The notes below the pieces were generated by a model. That model was not told the DNA's origin and did not search any database. It saw nothing but the letters and a program-made list of their open reading frames with translations. Positions 20,579-31,000 of a stretch of DNA of 64,000 nucleotides are shown in pieces. The stretch is from 'Nostoc azollae' 0708 (GTDB lineage Bacteria; Cyanobacteriota; Cyanobacteriia; Cyanobacteriales; Nostocaceae), in the NCBI RefSeq assembly GCF_000196515.1, contig NC_014248.1, forward strand, positions 558,001 through 622,000, read 5' to 3'. Within the stretch, counting starts at the first letter, position 1. Every line of letters starts with the position of its first letter. Position numbers and translations under genes: made by a program.

Positions 20579-20833
20579 ATGAATGATGCTGTATCTGTAG
20601 CTAAAAATATATTATCAGGTAAAGTCAGTGCAGTAGAAGTTACTCAAGCTGCGTTATCGAAAATTCCTACTAAAGATAATGAACTTAATTGTTTTACTGA
20701 TATCGCTGTGGAGACAGCTTTACAAGATGCAGCACATATTGATCAAAATATCGCTAAAGGTAAAAGTCCTCGTGTATTAGCTGGTGTACCTTTTGCAGTA
20801 AAAAATTCATTTAATAAATATAATAGGACTTAG
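20579..20833 (+). pseudogene. AtzE-like amidase (amidase signature family), truncated after 84 codons
   Basis: The N-terminus of an amidase-signature hydrolase: MNDAVSVAKNILSGKVSAVE, ALSKIPTKDNELNCFTDIAV, then LAGVPFAVKNSFNKYN, which contains the catalytic Lys of the Ser-cisSer-Lys triad (AVKN). The family is about 460 residues; here the frame is cut just after the Lys by foreign sequence starting near 20826 (AGGACTTAGGCATTGAC, resembling an IS end), so the Ser residues are missing. It is coupled to the DUF4089 gene upstream. Confidence 0.8.
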
Positions 20834-21160
20834 GCATTGACAAAGTAGCAAAATACTGTAGTAATAAAAGATGTCATCTACTTAGCAGGTATCGGACAAT
20901 TAGAGTAATAACCAAACCTTCTACAGCACAGTAGACTTGTCTAAAAAAGATAAGAAGCTGACTGTGAAAGCGTTACACGAACTATAACTGGGATGAAACA
21001 CTAATTATGGCTGAAGGTAAAAATAAGGATTTGGGGATAAAAATATGAAAATTATTAAAAGTTATGTTTATCATAACTTTCTAAAAAAGAAAATCTAAAG
21101 GCTGATAATTCAAATATCATGACTTAGTATAAATGAGTAATTTAGATGTAACCTAACTAA
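20834..21160. other. Non-coding stretch with a probable IS end
   Basis: The junction with the truncated amidase carries AGGACTTAGGCA, which matches the first twelve bases of the outer IS end at 56817 (AGGACTTAGGCA). No transposase coding is recognised in the following 300 bases, which contain several stops in all frames. It is probably a deletion scar of an insertion sequence. Confidence 0.4.
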
Positions 21161-21326
21161 TAGACCTCTTGCAGAATTAATTTTATGTTATAAAACTGGG
21201 TTATCTTTGTTCTAGCCAAAAGTTAGAACACGGTTATGTCTGAATTAGGGAGCCCAAAGAACACTAAAAATACATGAAATCTAAAGCCCTCTATCATACC
21301 ACAGAAACAATTTTGCAAGAGGTCTA
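21161..21326 (-). mobile_element. MITE copy 2 (166 bp), inverted, TA-flanked
   Basis: Same family as 19685-19853 but in the opposite orientation: begins TAGACCTCTTGCAGAATT and ends AATTTTGCAAGAGGTCTA, with GAGCCCAAAGAACAC inside as the complement of copy 1. It lies immediately beside the 3' end of the decayed IS5-like transposase. Confidence 0.88.
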
Positions 21327-21336
21327 ATCTACATAC

Positions 21337-22195
21337 TGCGATTACACCTGATAATAACGATGTCCAGCTAAACGAAATTTATCACTAGCTACTCGAAAAG
21401 TTTTGACTCTACATATGAGATATTCAACACCAATTGTTATTGATGATATTTTCTGATTTTCTTCTTCTTAAATCTCTGAAGGTCCGGCTTTTTTAGGCTT
21501 CTTATAATGTGTAGTAACAAATTCTTCTCCTATATAAGCTTTCTCTCCCAAAAATCTTTCTTTGGCATCTAGGTTTTGGCGATTATTTATAAATAGTGTA
21601 ATATCACTTATCTTACCTAATTGTCCAATAGAAATATCAACTATATCCTTACCTCCTGGCAATACTATAAATTGATTTTTTAGAGTGTGTATTTCCTCCT
21701 TGACTGCATAATATTTTTCTGCTCTTATTTTCTGCTTTTAATAGTCACCTGGTATTTCTATAGCTTATTGTACACTATCTATTAGTAATGGATACTCAGT
21801 GAGTCCTTCCCATAATTCTTGATATTCCTGCTCATATTTGTTTGCTTCTTCTATTTGGGAAGAAGGTAAAATTTCCCTCAGGATTTCTACCCAATAATTA
21901 AATGTGTTATTTGCTTTTGTCCTCCATAGATCAAACAATAATCCTAGGATTTCAAATATTGGCTTCTGTCTCAGGTCCACTAGGGATATAGATACTCCCT
22001 CCCTTGAGGTCATTTCTGTTTTACCTCCTCCTCCAGACGCTATTAACCTAATTTTTCTTTTTTCAACTTCTACTTATTCCTCTAGATACCTTTTTCTACT
22101 AATGCTACTAATCTGATAAAGTCTTCATACTTAATCCCAATTAATCTTTTTGATTCCTGGCGGAATAATTCTATTCTTTCTAGGGGACTTGTCAT
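21337..22195 (-). pseudogene. IS5-superfamily (HTH_Tnp_4/DDE_Tnp_4) transposase, decayed
   Basis: Minus-strand pieces in order: MTSPLERIELFRQESKRLIG, IKYEDFIRLVALVEK, a frameshift, KRKIRL-like remnant, MTSREGVSISLVDLRQKPIF, EILGLLFDLWRTKANNTFNY, WVEILREILPSSQIEEANKY, EYQELWEGLTEYPLLIDSVQ, stop, PGGKDIVDISIGQLGKISDI, TLFINNRQNLDAKERFLGEK, AYIGEEFVTTHYKKPKKAGP, stop, GVEYLICRVKTFRVASDKFR. This is a full-length cyanobacterial DDE transposase order with DDE-fold motifs (LIDS, GDKAYIG-like GEKAYIG, E in GVEYLI). At least three stops or frameshifts inactivate it. The insertion ends were not resolved. Confidence 0.82.
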
Positions 22196-22276
22196 TATTG
22201 ATATACAATACACAGTTACATTCTTTCTATTTATTCTCCTACAAACTGCCTTTTAAGGATAGGTCTATTAGAATAT

Positions 22277-23185
22277 GTTTCATATGATAGTATGAGTAGA
22301 CTATTGCTCAGAGATAGATATGAACTGAAAGATTTATTTGATACAGTAAAGAAAATACTAAATATAGTAGGAGGGATTTCAAGTGTAGATGATAGAGTAG
22401 TAGAAAGATTGTATAGTGACCCAAAAAACGCAGAATTAATCAGTTGTTGTTGGTCTAGGAAATATCATAGGACCATGAAAGGCATAAACTTAACCACACT
22501 GTACTACAGTGATGTGTATGGAAATTCAGTACGAATAAATTACATAATATACGACAAAAAGGAGGGAAAGACGAAGAACAATTATTTTCAGGAAATGCTA
22601 AAGGAAGTGATTGATTGGAGTGTAAAGCCAAGAATACTTACAGGAGACAGTTAGTATTCAGGGGTAGAAAGCTGAAAGTTTTTAAAAAACTAGAAGTCGG
22701 ATTTCCTATTTAGGATTGACAAAAGTAGAACCGTATTGAATAAACTGGAAAATTATTGTCTATTAAGGAGTTTAGAAATTATTGATGAAGGTTTGATAAC
22801 TCATTTGAGAGCATTTCGATTGATCAAACTGTTTAGATAAGACTTCAAAAAACAAGACTCTAGAGACTATATAGTGTATCTAGCAGATCAAGAAGCTCTC
22901 AACCAAATCACCAAAAGTGAGTTTGTGACAATTCATGATACTCATTGGGGGATTGAAAGTTTTCATAGAGCCATTAAACAAGTATGTGGAATTTGTCGAT
23001 TTATGGTTAGAGATAGCCAAGGAATTAAAACACAGATATTTTGTTCACTTCAAGCATTTGTTTGTTTAGAAAGAATGCGCTCTGAAAATATAATTTCTAA
23101 TTGGTATGAATTGCAAAGGAACTTATTCACTTTAGTTGTGCGCAACTACATTGTGGAAAATCTTACCAATGCTGGTGCTGTTTAA
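22277..23185 (+). pseudogene. DDE transposase (IS701/IS4-like), decayed
   Basis: The plus-strand frame YVSYDSMSRLLLRDRYELKD, then NIVGGISSVDDRVVERLYSD, MKGINLTTLYYSDVYGNSVR, RILTGDS then TAG where Trp is expected before YSGVESL, a decayed middle, and the C-terminal FVTIHDTHWGIESFHRAIKQ, CGICRFMVRDSQGIKTQIFC, EKIISNW-like SENIISNWYELQRNLFTLVV. The DDE residues are suggested by SVDD, TGDS and WGIE. Breaks at 22652-22654, near 22836 and between the pieces make it inactive. The family name is from memory of similar cyanobacterial IS elements. Confidence 0.75.
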
Positions 23186-23288
23186 TACGCACGGATGATT
23201 TTTTTGTCAATGTGTAACTCCTATTTACTATCAATTTTGATGCAGAAAACTTAACTAATTCTAGGGGTCTAAATCTCCCTTATAAAAC

Positions 23289-24011
23289 TTAATTATGAAT
23301 TATTAACTGTGTCATTTGTCGGCGTTGCAGGGCAAAATGGAGAAAATCAATGCCTAATTCTTGGGCTGTGCGAATATCATTGCGATCAAGTGTCAAATTA
23401 TCATCTAATCCCCACGCTGCTGATAATTCACCTTCTACCAAAATAATTCCTCCTGCATTTGAAATGCGAAGAAGTTCTTCATCTATGTGGGGAAGTCCTG
23501 CGAATAAAAAAGGTTTTGTTCTTAAGGGATGATTACGGCTCAGTTCCTGCCAAGATTGTAAGGGAATCTCAAAGTGGTATGCAATTAGATTTTTGATATC
23601 TTCTGTTAAGATAGAACCATTGGTGGGAACTTCAATGAGAATTACGCCACCTGTTTGTAAGTATTCATTGCAAGTATCTAGTTGTTGTTGTTCTAGATTT
23701 AATAGCTGCCAACCAATGAGATGTACTAAGTGATATTCTATGGGGTTTATTTGTAAATCTATCTGTCCAACTGGTGCTGTTCCCTGTAAAGTTGGATAAA
23801 GTCTTTCTACAGATTGGATAAAATCGGAAATTTTCTGATAGTTGTGATCGCTCATATTGAAAGCAGTAGCAATACTCACTACCACCTGTGGTCTGGCTTT
23901 AGCCTGAGAACGATAGCGCAAATCCAACTCGTTAAGATCAGGGAATAACAAATCCTGTGGATTTGCTAATTTAACTTCATCTCAAATAGTTACTGTAGTG
24001 TAGTGCGTCAT
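23289..24011 (-). pseudogene. DUF4159 domain protein with an early in-frame stop
   Basis: The long frame of 220 residues (23289-23951) contains DLNELDLRYRSQAKARPQVV, LVHLIGWQLLNLEQQQLDTC, NEYLQTGGVILIEVPTNGSI, FLFAGLPHIDEELLRISNAG and ends FLHFALQRRQMTQLIIHN, features of DUF4159 (function unknown; membrane-complex associated in relatives). Translating upstream in the same frame gives ATG at 24009-24011, MTHYTTVTI, TGA at 23982-23984, then DEVKLANPQDLLFPDLNE. The conserved register suggests the true N-terminus is MTHYTTVTI and that TGA replaced an Arg codon. A TTG at 23951 could restart translation, so function is uncertain rather than excluded. Confidence 0.6.
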
Positions 24012-24208
24012 ATAATTTGTCTAGCCAGCCAGGCGCACGGCAATGTCATAAAAAGATCCCTGGTTTTGATCAAAAGCCAGGGTAACGAGACAAATAAATT
24101 CAGTCTTAATTATAAGTGATATAAAACACAGTGCATCTACGTGGAACCATTGGTGAGAAGTTAAGGAAAAGGCAAAATTGTCAAGGGTGGTATTTGCAGT
24201 GCTTAAAA

Positions 24209-25041
24209 ATCGTTAGCAACTCATTATAGGCAAGTAATTGAGCGATTGTTACCAGCCATCACACAGTCCCCAAGAAGCAATCGACACTACACAAAAAAGA
24301 AATACAGACCACTGGTAGAAGATGAAGTAATTGCGGAGCAACTCTCAATATTACTGACACCAGCCATTACAAATCAAGACAAATACTACCGAAAATTAAG
24401 ACTCAGAAAACGGATACTGAATTTACTAGATCTGTTGCAAAATTGTTTATGTAGTATGATAGGGAGTTTTAGATTTTATGTGTTTTTGGTGTTCTTTGGG
24501 CTTGCTAATTCAAACATAACCCTGTAACTCTAACTTTTGGCTAAAACAAAAACAAACCGCCATTGTAACATAAAATTAATTCTGCAAGAGGTATACTGTT
24601 AATTATGGCTGCGGTGTTAACCTTATGGCAACTGGCGAACCCGAAGGGTTCAACATTGGAGGCATTATTTAGGAAATTACAAAGTTTAGAAGAAGCTCAA
24701 AGAGGACAATTGCTAGGAAAGATAATCTGGTCATTGATTTAATGACCAGATTATCTGTTGAGATTTGGTTTGAAGAAAATCCCAAGCGGATGAATTTTCT
24801 CTGCCCTTTGATGAAATCTCATTAGAAATGATTTATCGTCGTATTTATAATTTCAGGATGGCTCATCAAAAAGGTAAGGCAACAGAAGATAGTTAAGTAT
24901 TTTCCTGATCCCCTAAATCTCGATCTAGGTATTGTCAAACAACAGCGAAAACCAAATCTTAGGTTAATTATCGCTCCGTTTCCTTATCTTCAACGAGGTC
25001 CTGATCAATTCTTTTTCCATATTTCTCCAAAACCCTATTGA
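24209..25041 (+). pseudogene. Transposase relic (IS4-like) interrupted by MITE copy 3
   Basis: Upstream part: LATHYRQVIERLLPAITQSP, RHYTKKKYRPLVEDEVIAEQ, LTPAITNQDKYYRKLRLRKR, ILNL. After the MITE it continues LLLIMAAVLTLWQLANPKGS, TLEALFRKLQSLEEAQRGQL, LGKIIWSLI, then LMTRLSVEIWFEENP, PFDEISLEMIYRRIYNFRMA, HQKGKATEDS, and a tail LNLDLGIVKQQRKPNLRLII. The C-terminal order fits cyanobacterial IS4-type transposases. Against about 400 residues in relatives, the catalytic middle is missing, so an internal deletion preceded or followed the MITE insertion. Confidence 0.68.
24427..24595 (+). mobile_element. MITE copy 3 (169 bp) inserted in a transposase relic
   Basis: Same family and orientation as copy 1, with slightly diverged ends (TAGATCTGTTGCAAAATT...AATTCTGCAAGAGGTATA). 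Removing the element with one TA joins ...AAT TTA CTA CTG TTA ATT ATG... and restores the transposase frame NLLLLIMAAVLT. This shows a real insertion event with TA target duplication. Confidence 0.9.
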
Positions 25042-25145
25042 CAAAAGACTTTCAGCCTTAACTTGTTATCAATTCTCCTAAATCCTCCTTTTTTTTTAAG
25101 GAGGACTTTGAGGAAAAACTAGGCTTTACAAATATCTCCTAATGT

Positions 25146-25835
25146 TCATATTGTCGATTTTCCATAAAAATTGGCAATGTTATGATTATAAGCTCGAACT
25201 AATAAATCAATACCAGTAATTGCAGTACCAACTACCACAGCATCACTGCCTAATTCTAACGCTTTTTTTGCCATTTCTGGTGAAGAAATACCACCTTCAC
25301 AGATTACAAAAATATTTAAGTTTTCTATGATCTGAGTTAGCAATTCCCAACCAGGAGGTGCAAAACTTTTGGTTTCCGAAGTGTAGCCAAGAAGAGTTGT
25401 GCCAACAATATCTACACCAGCTTCTACGGCTAATTTTGCTGCTTCATAAGTATCTACATCTGCCATTACTGGCTTACCTAATTGCTGATGAATATTATTA
25501 ATGATATCTGGTAATTTTTCATCACCAGGACGATTTCTAGTAGTCGCATCTATAGCAATAATATCTGCTCCTGCTTCAGCAACTGCGACAGCATGATGGA
25601 ACTGTGGGGTAATGTAGACATGTGAACCTGTTATTACTTGTTTCCAAAGTCCAATTATTGGTACTTGTACTTTTGCTCTCACAGCTTTAATATGATTTGG
25701 GGTATTAATTCGCACGGATACTGCACCATTATTCACAGCAGCTTCTGCCATTGCAGCTATGATATAAGGATCATCCAAAGGTGAATTTATAGGTGCTTGA
25801 CAGGAAACAATTAAGCCTTTGGGTAAATGCGTCAT
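25146..25835 (-). CDS. nanE: Putative N-acylglucosamine-6-phosphate 2-epimerase
   Basis: NanE interconverts N-acetylmannosamine-6-phosphate and N-acetylglucosamine-6-phosphate. The 229-residue protein has the NanE (beta/alpha)8 barrel pattern: GLIVSCQAPINSPLDDPYII at the N-terminus, VSVRINTPNHIKAVRAKVQV, GADIIAIDATTRNRP, PVMADVDTYEAAKLAVEAGV, FVICEGGISSPEMAKKALEL and VVGTAITG near the end, all at usual spacing. The length is normal and no lesion is seen. It stands alone here, without the sialic acid catabolic genes nanA or nanK, so its role may be amino-sugar recycling. The histidine kinase gene lies upstream on the same strand about 105 bases away. Confidence 0.9.
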   Translation of the reverse strand: MTHLPKGLIVSCQAPINSPLDDPYIIAAMAEAAVNNGAVSVRINTPNHIKAVRAKVQVPIIGLWKQVITGSHVYITPQFHHAVAVAEAGADIIAIDATTRNRPGDEKLPDIINNIHQQLGKPVMADVDTYEAAKLAVEAGVDIVGTTLLGYTSETKSFAPPGWELLTQIIENLNIFVICEGGISSPEMAKKALELGSDAVVVGTAITGIDLLVRAYNHNIANFYGKSTI

Positions 25836-25940
25836 CTTTTAATTTTTAACTAATTTTTAAGGTTTTTAAGTTTACCACTTCTAAAAGTGATAATTTTTCT
25901 AGGTAAGTCTAAATTCTCGATGACATAACTTAATTACAAA

Positions 25941-27863
25941 TTACTTTAATTGATTAGGTATCCAAACAGTAAAAATAGAACCTATACCTACGGTAGATTC
26001 TACTTCAATTCGACCTCGATGTAATTCTACAAGTTGTTTGGTTAAAGCCAAACCAACTCCTGTACCTTCGTAGCGACGACGGTAGGGTGTGTCAAGTTGT
26101 TGAAATTTCTCAAACAAAAGTGGTAATTGTTCTTCTGGAATACCAATACCAGTATCTTCTACTTGAAAAATGGCGGTTGCATCTTCTACCCACAAACGTA
26201 AGGTGACATTACCACCTTCGGGAGTGAATTTGATTGCATTTGTTAATAAATTCCAGAGAATTTGTTCTACTCTTGTAGAATCGCCGGTAAAGCTATCATG
26301 TGAGGGATTAATTTGCAAGTCTAATTTAAGTGTTACTTTTTCGCTTCTGGCTTTTTCTAAGAGAGAATCTAAAGTGTTTTGTGCTGATTTAACTAAGGAA
26401 AAATCGGTAATATTTAATACTGTCCTACCAGCTTCAACTTGTGATAAATCCAGAATGTCATTAATCATTTCTAATAAATGTTCTCCACTGTCATGGATGG
26501 TTTGTAAATAATCCCGTTGTCGTTTGCTTAATTCGCCTAAAGGCCAAAGCAATAATGTTGAAGACATCCCAATTACATAGGTTAAAGGAGTTAATAATTC
26601 ATGGCTGATGGTAGCAAGAAATTCACTTCGGAGACGATTGGCTGCTTCCGCTGCTAGTAAGGCTTCTTGCAGTGCCATTGTGCGTTCAATAACCCGTTGT
26701 TCTAGGGTTTGTTTTTGTTTAGTAAGAGATGCCATTAACTCTGTTTGATGAATTGTGATCGCTAACTGTTTGGTAACTGAAGTTAGCAAACTTTTTTCGC
26801 TTTCAGTCCATTCACGGGGAGCATTACATTGATGAGCAATTAATAATCCCCACAGTTTTTCTTCAAAAATTATCGGTGCTACTAATTTCGCATGGACTTT
26901 ACTTCTTCTTAGGAAATTCAATAAACATTCTTCCAAAGGATATGTTTTTTCTATATCATCCACAGCTAAAACAAAACCTTGACGGTATTTCTCCCAACAC
27001 AAGGAAGTTCGCATCAAACAAGTTTCTTCTTGATAATTTAATACTGAGGGAATATCATCTGTGCTCAGAGATTCATAAACTATACAACCCTGGTAATTTT
27101 GATAATTTTGTGGTAAATGTTGAGAGTTAGGTAAATATTGGTCATTGAATGATGAGTATTGACTCTTAACTTGAGCCGATGCAAATTTATAAATTACTAA
27201 TCTATCTAATACCATAAACTCACGTATTTGGGTAATTGCCGTTTTCATGATGATTGGCAAATCCAAGCTTTTACGGATTTGGCTTGTTACTTCATTTAAC
27301 AGTCGTTCTTGAGCAATTTGCTTATTTAGAGCGTCTTCTACTCCTTGATAACTATAAGCTTCACCAGGAGTTATAGTTGAAGATACTGTTACCTCATTAC
27401 TAATAATGGGTAGCATATATTCTAATAATAACAGGGTAAGTTTACTTTGCAGTTTAGCATCATTAGGGGCGATAACTTGTTGATATCGAGCGATGTTTTG
27501 ATAAATGCAAGAATTGCAGTCAAACAAATTTATGACTTCTGAGATAAAAGAAGCGATCTCATCTGGATTAAATGTCAAACTAGTATTTATCGAGGGATTC
27601 TCTGGCTTTTCTAGTCCCCTAGTCTCCTGTTCCCCTGCTTCTATATTTCCCAACAGCAGCGCACTAAATTGTTCAGAAATTACCAGCGTAAACCGTTGCC
27701 TTTCCCATTCAGCGGGAATGGGCATTCGCTGCAACACAGCTTCTGTTAGCATCAAAGCGGCAGTACCCACTGCTTGAGCCATCTGCTGCAACAATTCCCC
27801 AAGCCGATTAAATACACTCAGAGGCAAGGTTCGAGAAAAGCTCAAATCGGGAGAACTAAGCAT
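25941..27863 (-). CDS. GAF-domain sensor histidine kinase
   Basis: A soluble hybrid-lacking kinase of about 640 residues. The N-terminal 190 residues have no recognised domain. A GAF domain follows (about 200-370), with CWEKYRQGFVLAVDDIEKTY and KLVAPIIFEEKLWGLLIAHQ, the arrangement of phytochrome-class GAFs, but I do not see a clear chromophore Cys-His pair. A coiled coil (SLTKQKQTLEQRVIERTMAL) leads to the HisKA box ATISHELLTPLTYVIGM (His about 421) and an HATPase with NLLTNAIKFTPEGG, DTGIGIPEEQ and GTGVGLALTKQL. The H-box is HELLTP instead of HELRTP, a conservative oddity. No response regulator is adjacent. The ATG at 27863 is preferred; an in-frame TTG at 27911 is possible. Confidence 0.88.
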   Translation of the reverse strand: MLSSPDLSFSRTLPLSVFNRLGELLQQMAQAVGTAALMLTEAVLQRMPIPAEWERQRFTLVISEQFSALLLGNIEAGEQETRGLEKPENPSINTSLTFNPDEIASFISEVINLFDCNSCIYQNIARYQQVIAPNDAKLQSKLTLLLLEYMLPIISNEVTVSSTITPGEAYSYQGVEDALNKQIAQERLLNEVTSQIRKSLDLPIIMKTAITQIREFMVLDRLVIYKFASAQVKSQYSSFNDQYLPNSQHLPQNYQNYQGCIVYESLSTDDIPSVLNYQEETCLMRTSLCWEKYRQGFVLAVDDIEKTYPLEECLLNFLRRSKVHAKLVAPIIFEEKLWGLLIAHQCNAPREWTESEKSLLTSVTKQLAITIHQTELMASLTKQKQTLEQRVIERTMALQEALLAAEAANRLRSEFLATISHELLTPLTYVIGMSSTLLLWPLGELSKRQRDYLQTIHDSGEHLLEMINDILDLSQVEAGRTVLNITDFSLVKSAQNTLDSLLEKARSEKVTLKLDLQINPSHDSFTGDSTRVEQILWNLLTNAIKFTPEGGNVTLRLWVEDATAIFQVEDTGIGIPEEQLPLLFEKFQQLDTPYRRRYEGTGVGLALTKQLVELHRGRIEVESTVGIGSIFTVWIPNQLK

Positions 27864-28012
27864 TTTCAAAATAAAAGTGAAATGGGCTAAATGCCTAAAT
27901 AGAAACAACAACTCCAGACACAGGAACAGAATAAATTTTAAAAACCCATTTCCTGTTTTCTAGTTTTGGGAATTGTGTACTTACCAGCCATTTAAGGACG
28001 TAATAGAAGATT

Positions 28013-31000
28013 ATGCATCGTATCAATGCCACACCAGGTGAATGGAATCAGTCAGAAGGTTTAATTTTCCTAGAACAAACTCCAGCCCCTTTTGTGTTTA
28101 TTACTGCGGCTGACACCGACGTTCAAACCCTAGCAGCAGCAGTCCCAAAATTACCTACACAATTTCCTGCCCTCAGAGTCGCCAACCTGTTGCAATTACA
28201 GCAACAAATAAGTATAGATACTTATGGTGAACAAGTTTTAGAACTTGCCCAAGTCATTGTGCTGCGTCTGTTAGGAGGACATTCTTATTGGGCTTATGGT
28301 TTAGAAGTCGTGCAGGAGATTGTACAACGTCAGAGTACAACCTTAATTGTAATGCCAGGAGACGACGCTCTTGATCCCGATTTAATTTCTCATTCCACTA
28401 TTTCCATAGAAATTGTTAATCAAGTGTGGCAATACTTTAAAGAAGGTGGTATTGAAAACTTCCTCAATGCCCTCCAATTTATTGCTGATAAATGCCTTGA
28501 TACTAAATTTAATCCTCCACTACCACAGACTATTCCCCGTGTGGGCTTGTATGAGGGACTGGGGACCGGGGACTGGGGACTGGGGACTAGGGAAACCAGC
28601 AGTAAAGGAGAAATTGTTTCCATTCCCAATCACCAATTACCCATTAGCAATTACCCATTACCCAAAGTTGGTATTTTATTTTATCGCGCTCATTATTTAG
28701 CGGGAAATACCAAGGTAATTGATGCTTTATGTACTGCTTTAGTACAAAGAAACTTACAGCCTGTGGCAGTATTTGTTTCTTCCTTGCGTGAACCTGGTGT
28801 TTGTGAAGGATTATATGACTTATTTCAACCTCAAGATTCTCAGTATATTGATTTGTTATTGAATACTACCAGTTTTTCCTTAGCGCGGTTAGAAACGGAA
28901 ACACCTGAAATTGAACTTTGGCAAAAATTAGATGTACCAGTTTTCCAGGTAATTCTGAGTGGTGGTTTTCGAGAACAATGGGATGTAGGGTTACAAGGTT
29001 TGACTCCCCGTGATATGGCCATGAATGTGGCATTACCAGAAGTAGACGGGCGAATTATTACCCGTGCTGTCTCCTTTAAAACCTTACAAACTCGGAACAA
29101 TGACTTAGAAACGGATGTGGTAGTTTATGAACCAGTGAGCGATCGCATTGAATTTGTCGCTCAACTAGCAGCTAACTGGGTAAAACTCCGCCAAAAACCA
29201 CCCCAGCAACGGCGCATATGCTTAATTTTAGCCAATTATCCCAACACCAATGGACGTTTAGCTAATGGTGTCGGTTTAGATACTCCCGCGAGTTGTCTGG
29301 AAATCCTCAAAGCTTTAAAATTAGCCAGCTATAAAGTAGATAATATCCCCGCAGACGGTGATGAATTAATTCAACGTTTAACATATGGTGTAACAAATGA
29401 TCCAGAAGGAAGAGACTGGAAACCAATACAGCAAAGTCTTTCTGTGGAGGAATATCAAGAATATTTTTCTACCTTACCCGAAACTGTACAACAAGGAATT
29501 ACTAAACGTTGGGGACTAGGAAATAGCCAATCACCCATTCCCATTTTAGGAATTAAATTTGGTAATGTCTTTGTAGGTATTCAACCTTCTAGGGGTTATG
29601 ATATTGACCCAAGTTTAAATTATCATGCACCAGATTTAGAACCAACCCATGATTATTTAGCTTTTTATTATTGGGTAAGAGAAAGCTTTGGTAGTGATGC
29701 CATTATTCATGTTGGTAAACATGGAAATTTAGAATGGCTTCCGGGTAAAAGTGTAGCTTTATCTGATACCTGCTATCCCGAAGTAGCATTTGGGGCGATG
29801 CCTCATTTATATCCATTTATAGTCAATGATCCCGGAGAAGGTTCACAGGCTAAAAGACGCGCCCAAGCGGTAATTATTGATCATCTTACACCCCCCATGA
29901 CCAGGGCTGATTTATATGGGGGATTGCAACAAGTAGAAAATTTAATTGATGAATATTACGAAGCTGAAAGTTTAGATCCTAATAGAATGCCAGCAATCCG
30001 CAATCGCATTCAAGAACTAGTCATCAAAGAAAATCTCTACAAAGACTTAGGCATCACCGACGAAAAAGATATTTTCAACTTTGAAACCTTAATTTTAAAC
30101 TCCCTCGACGGCTATCTGTGTGAACTCAAAGAAGCCCAAATCCGCGACGGACTACACATATTTGGACAAACCCCCCAAGGAACACAACTGCGAGATTTAA
30201 TAGTAGCGATCGCTCGGATCCCCAACCGTCATTCTATCGGCATTACCCGTGCGATCGCTCAAGAATGGGGCTTAGATATAGACCCCCTCTCAACAGACCT
30301 TAGCACCCCTTTCACCCCTTCTCCAACCCTCTCTGCACCGCTGCATCTCTCCGTAAGATTAAAATCTTGCCGTACACACGGCGACATCGTAGAACTCCTA
30401 GAAGAACAAGCCGCGGATTTAGTTGAACAAATCATCAATTCCCAGTCCCCAATCCCCAGTCCCCAGTCCCCAGTTCTTAAGTGGATCACCTTACAACTCC
30501 TTCCCGCACTAGAAAAAACAAAAGAAGAAATCACCAACCTCTTACGAGCATTGGACGGTAAATATGTCCCCAGCGCCGCATCCGGCGCACCCACACGCGG
30601 CCGTCCTGAAGTTCTCCCCACCGGCAAAAACTTTTATGCTGTTGATATTCGTGCCATACCCACAGAAACCGCCTGGGACATTGGCAGAAAAGCGGCAGAA
30701 ACCCTAATTGAAACCTATACTCAAGAACATGGAGAATATCCCAAAACCCTGGGATTATCCGTTTGGGGGACTGCTACCATGCGGACTGGGGGTGATGATA
30801 TCGCCGAAGCCTTGGCTTTACTTGGTGTACGACCTGTGTGGGATGGTGCAGCACGGCGAGTAGTGGATTTTGAAATCTTGCCCGTATCTATTTTGGGTCG
30901 TCCCCGTGTTGATGTTACCTTAAGAATTTCGGGATTTTTCCGGGATGCTTTCCCCAACTTAATAGATTTATTTTCCCAAGCAGTCGCTGCAGTTGCTAAC

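Noticed and set aside
27912-28012. Cobalamin riboswitch before cobN
   Set aside because: Only about 100 bases are available and the conserved B12-box sequence was not recognised.
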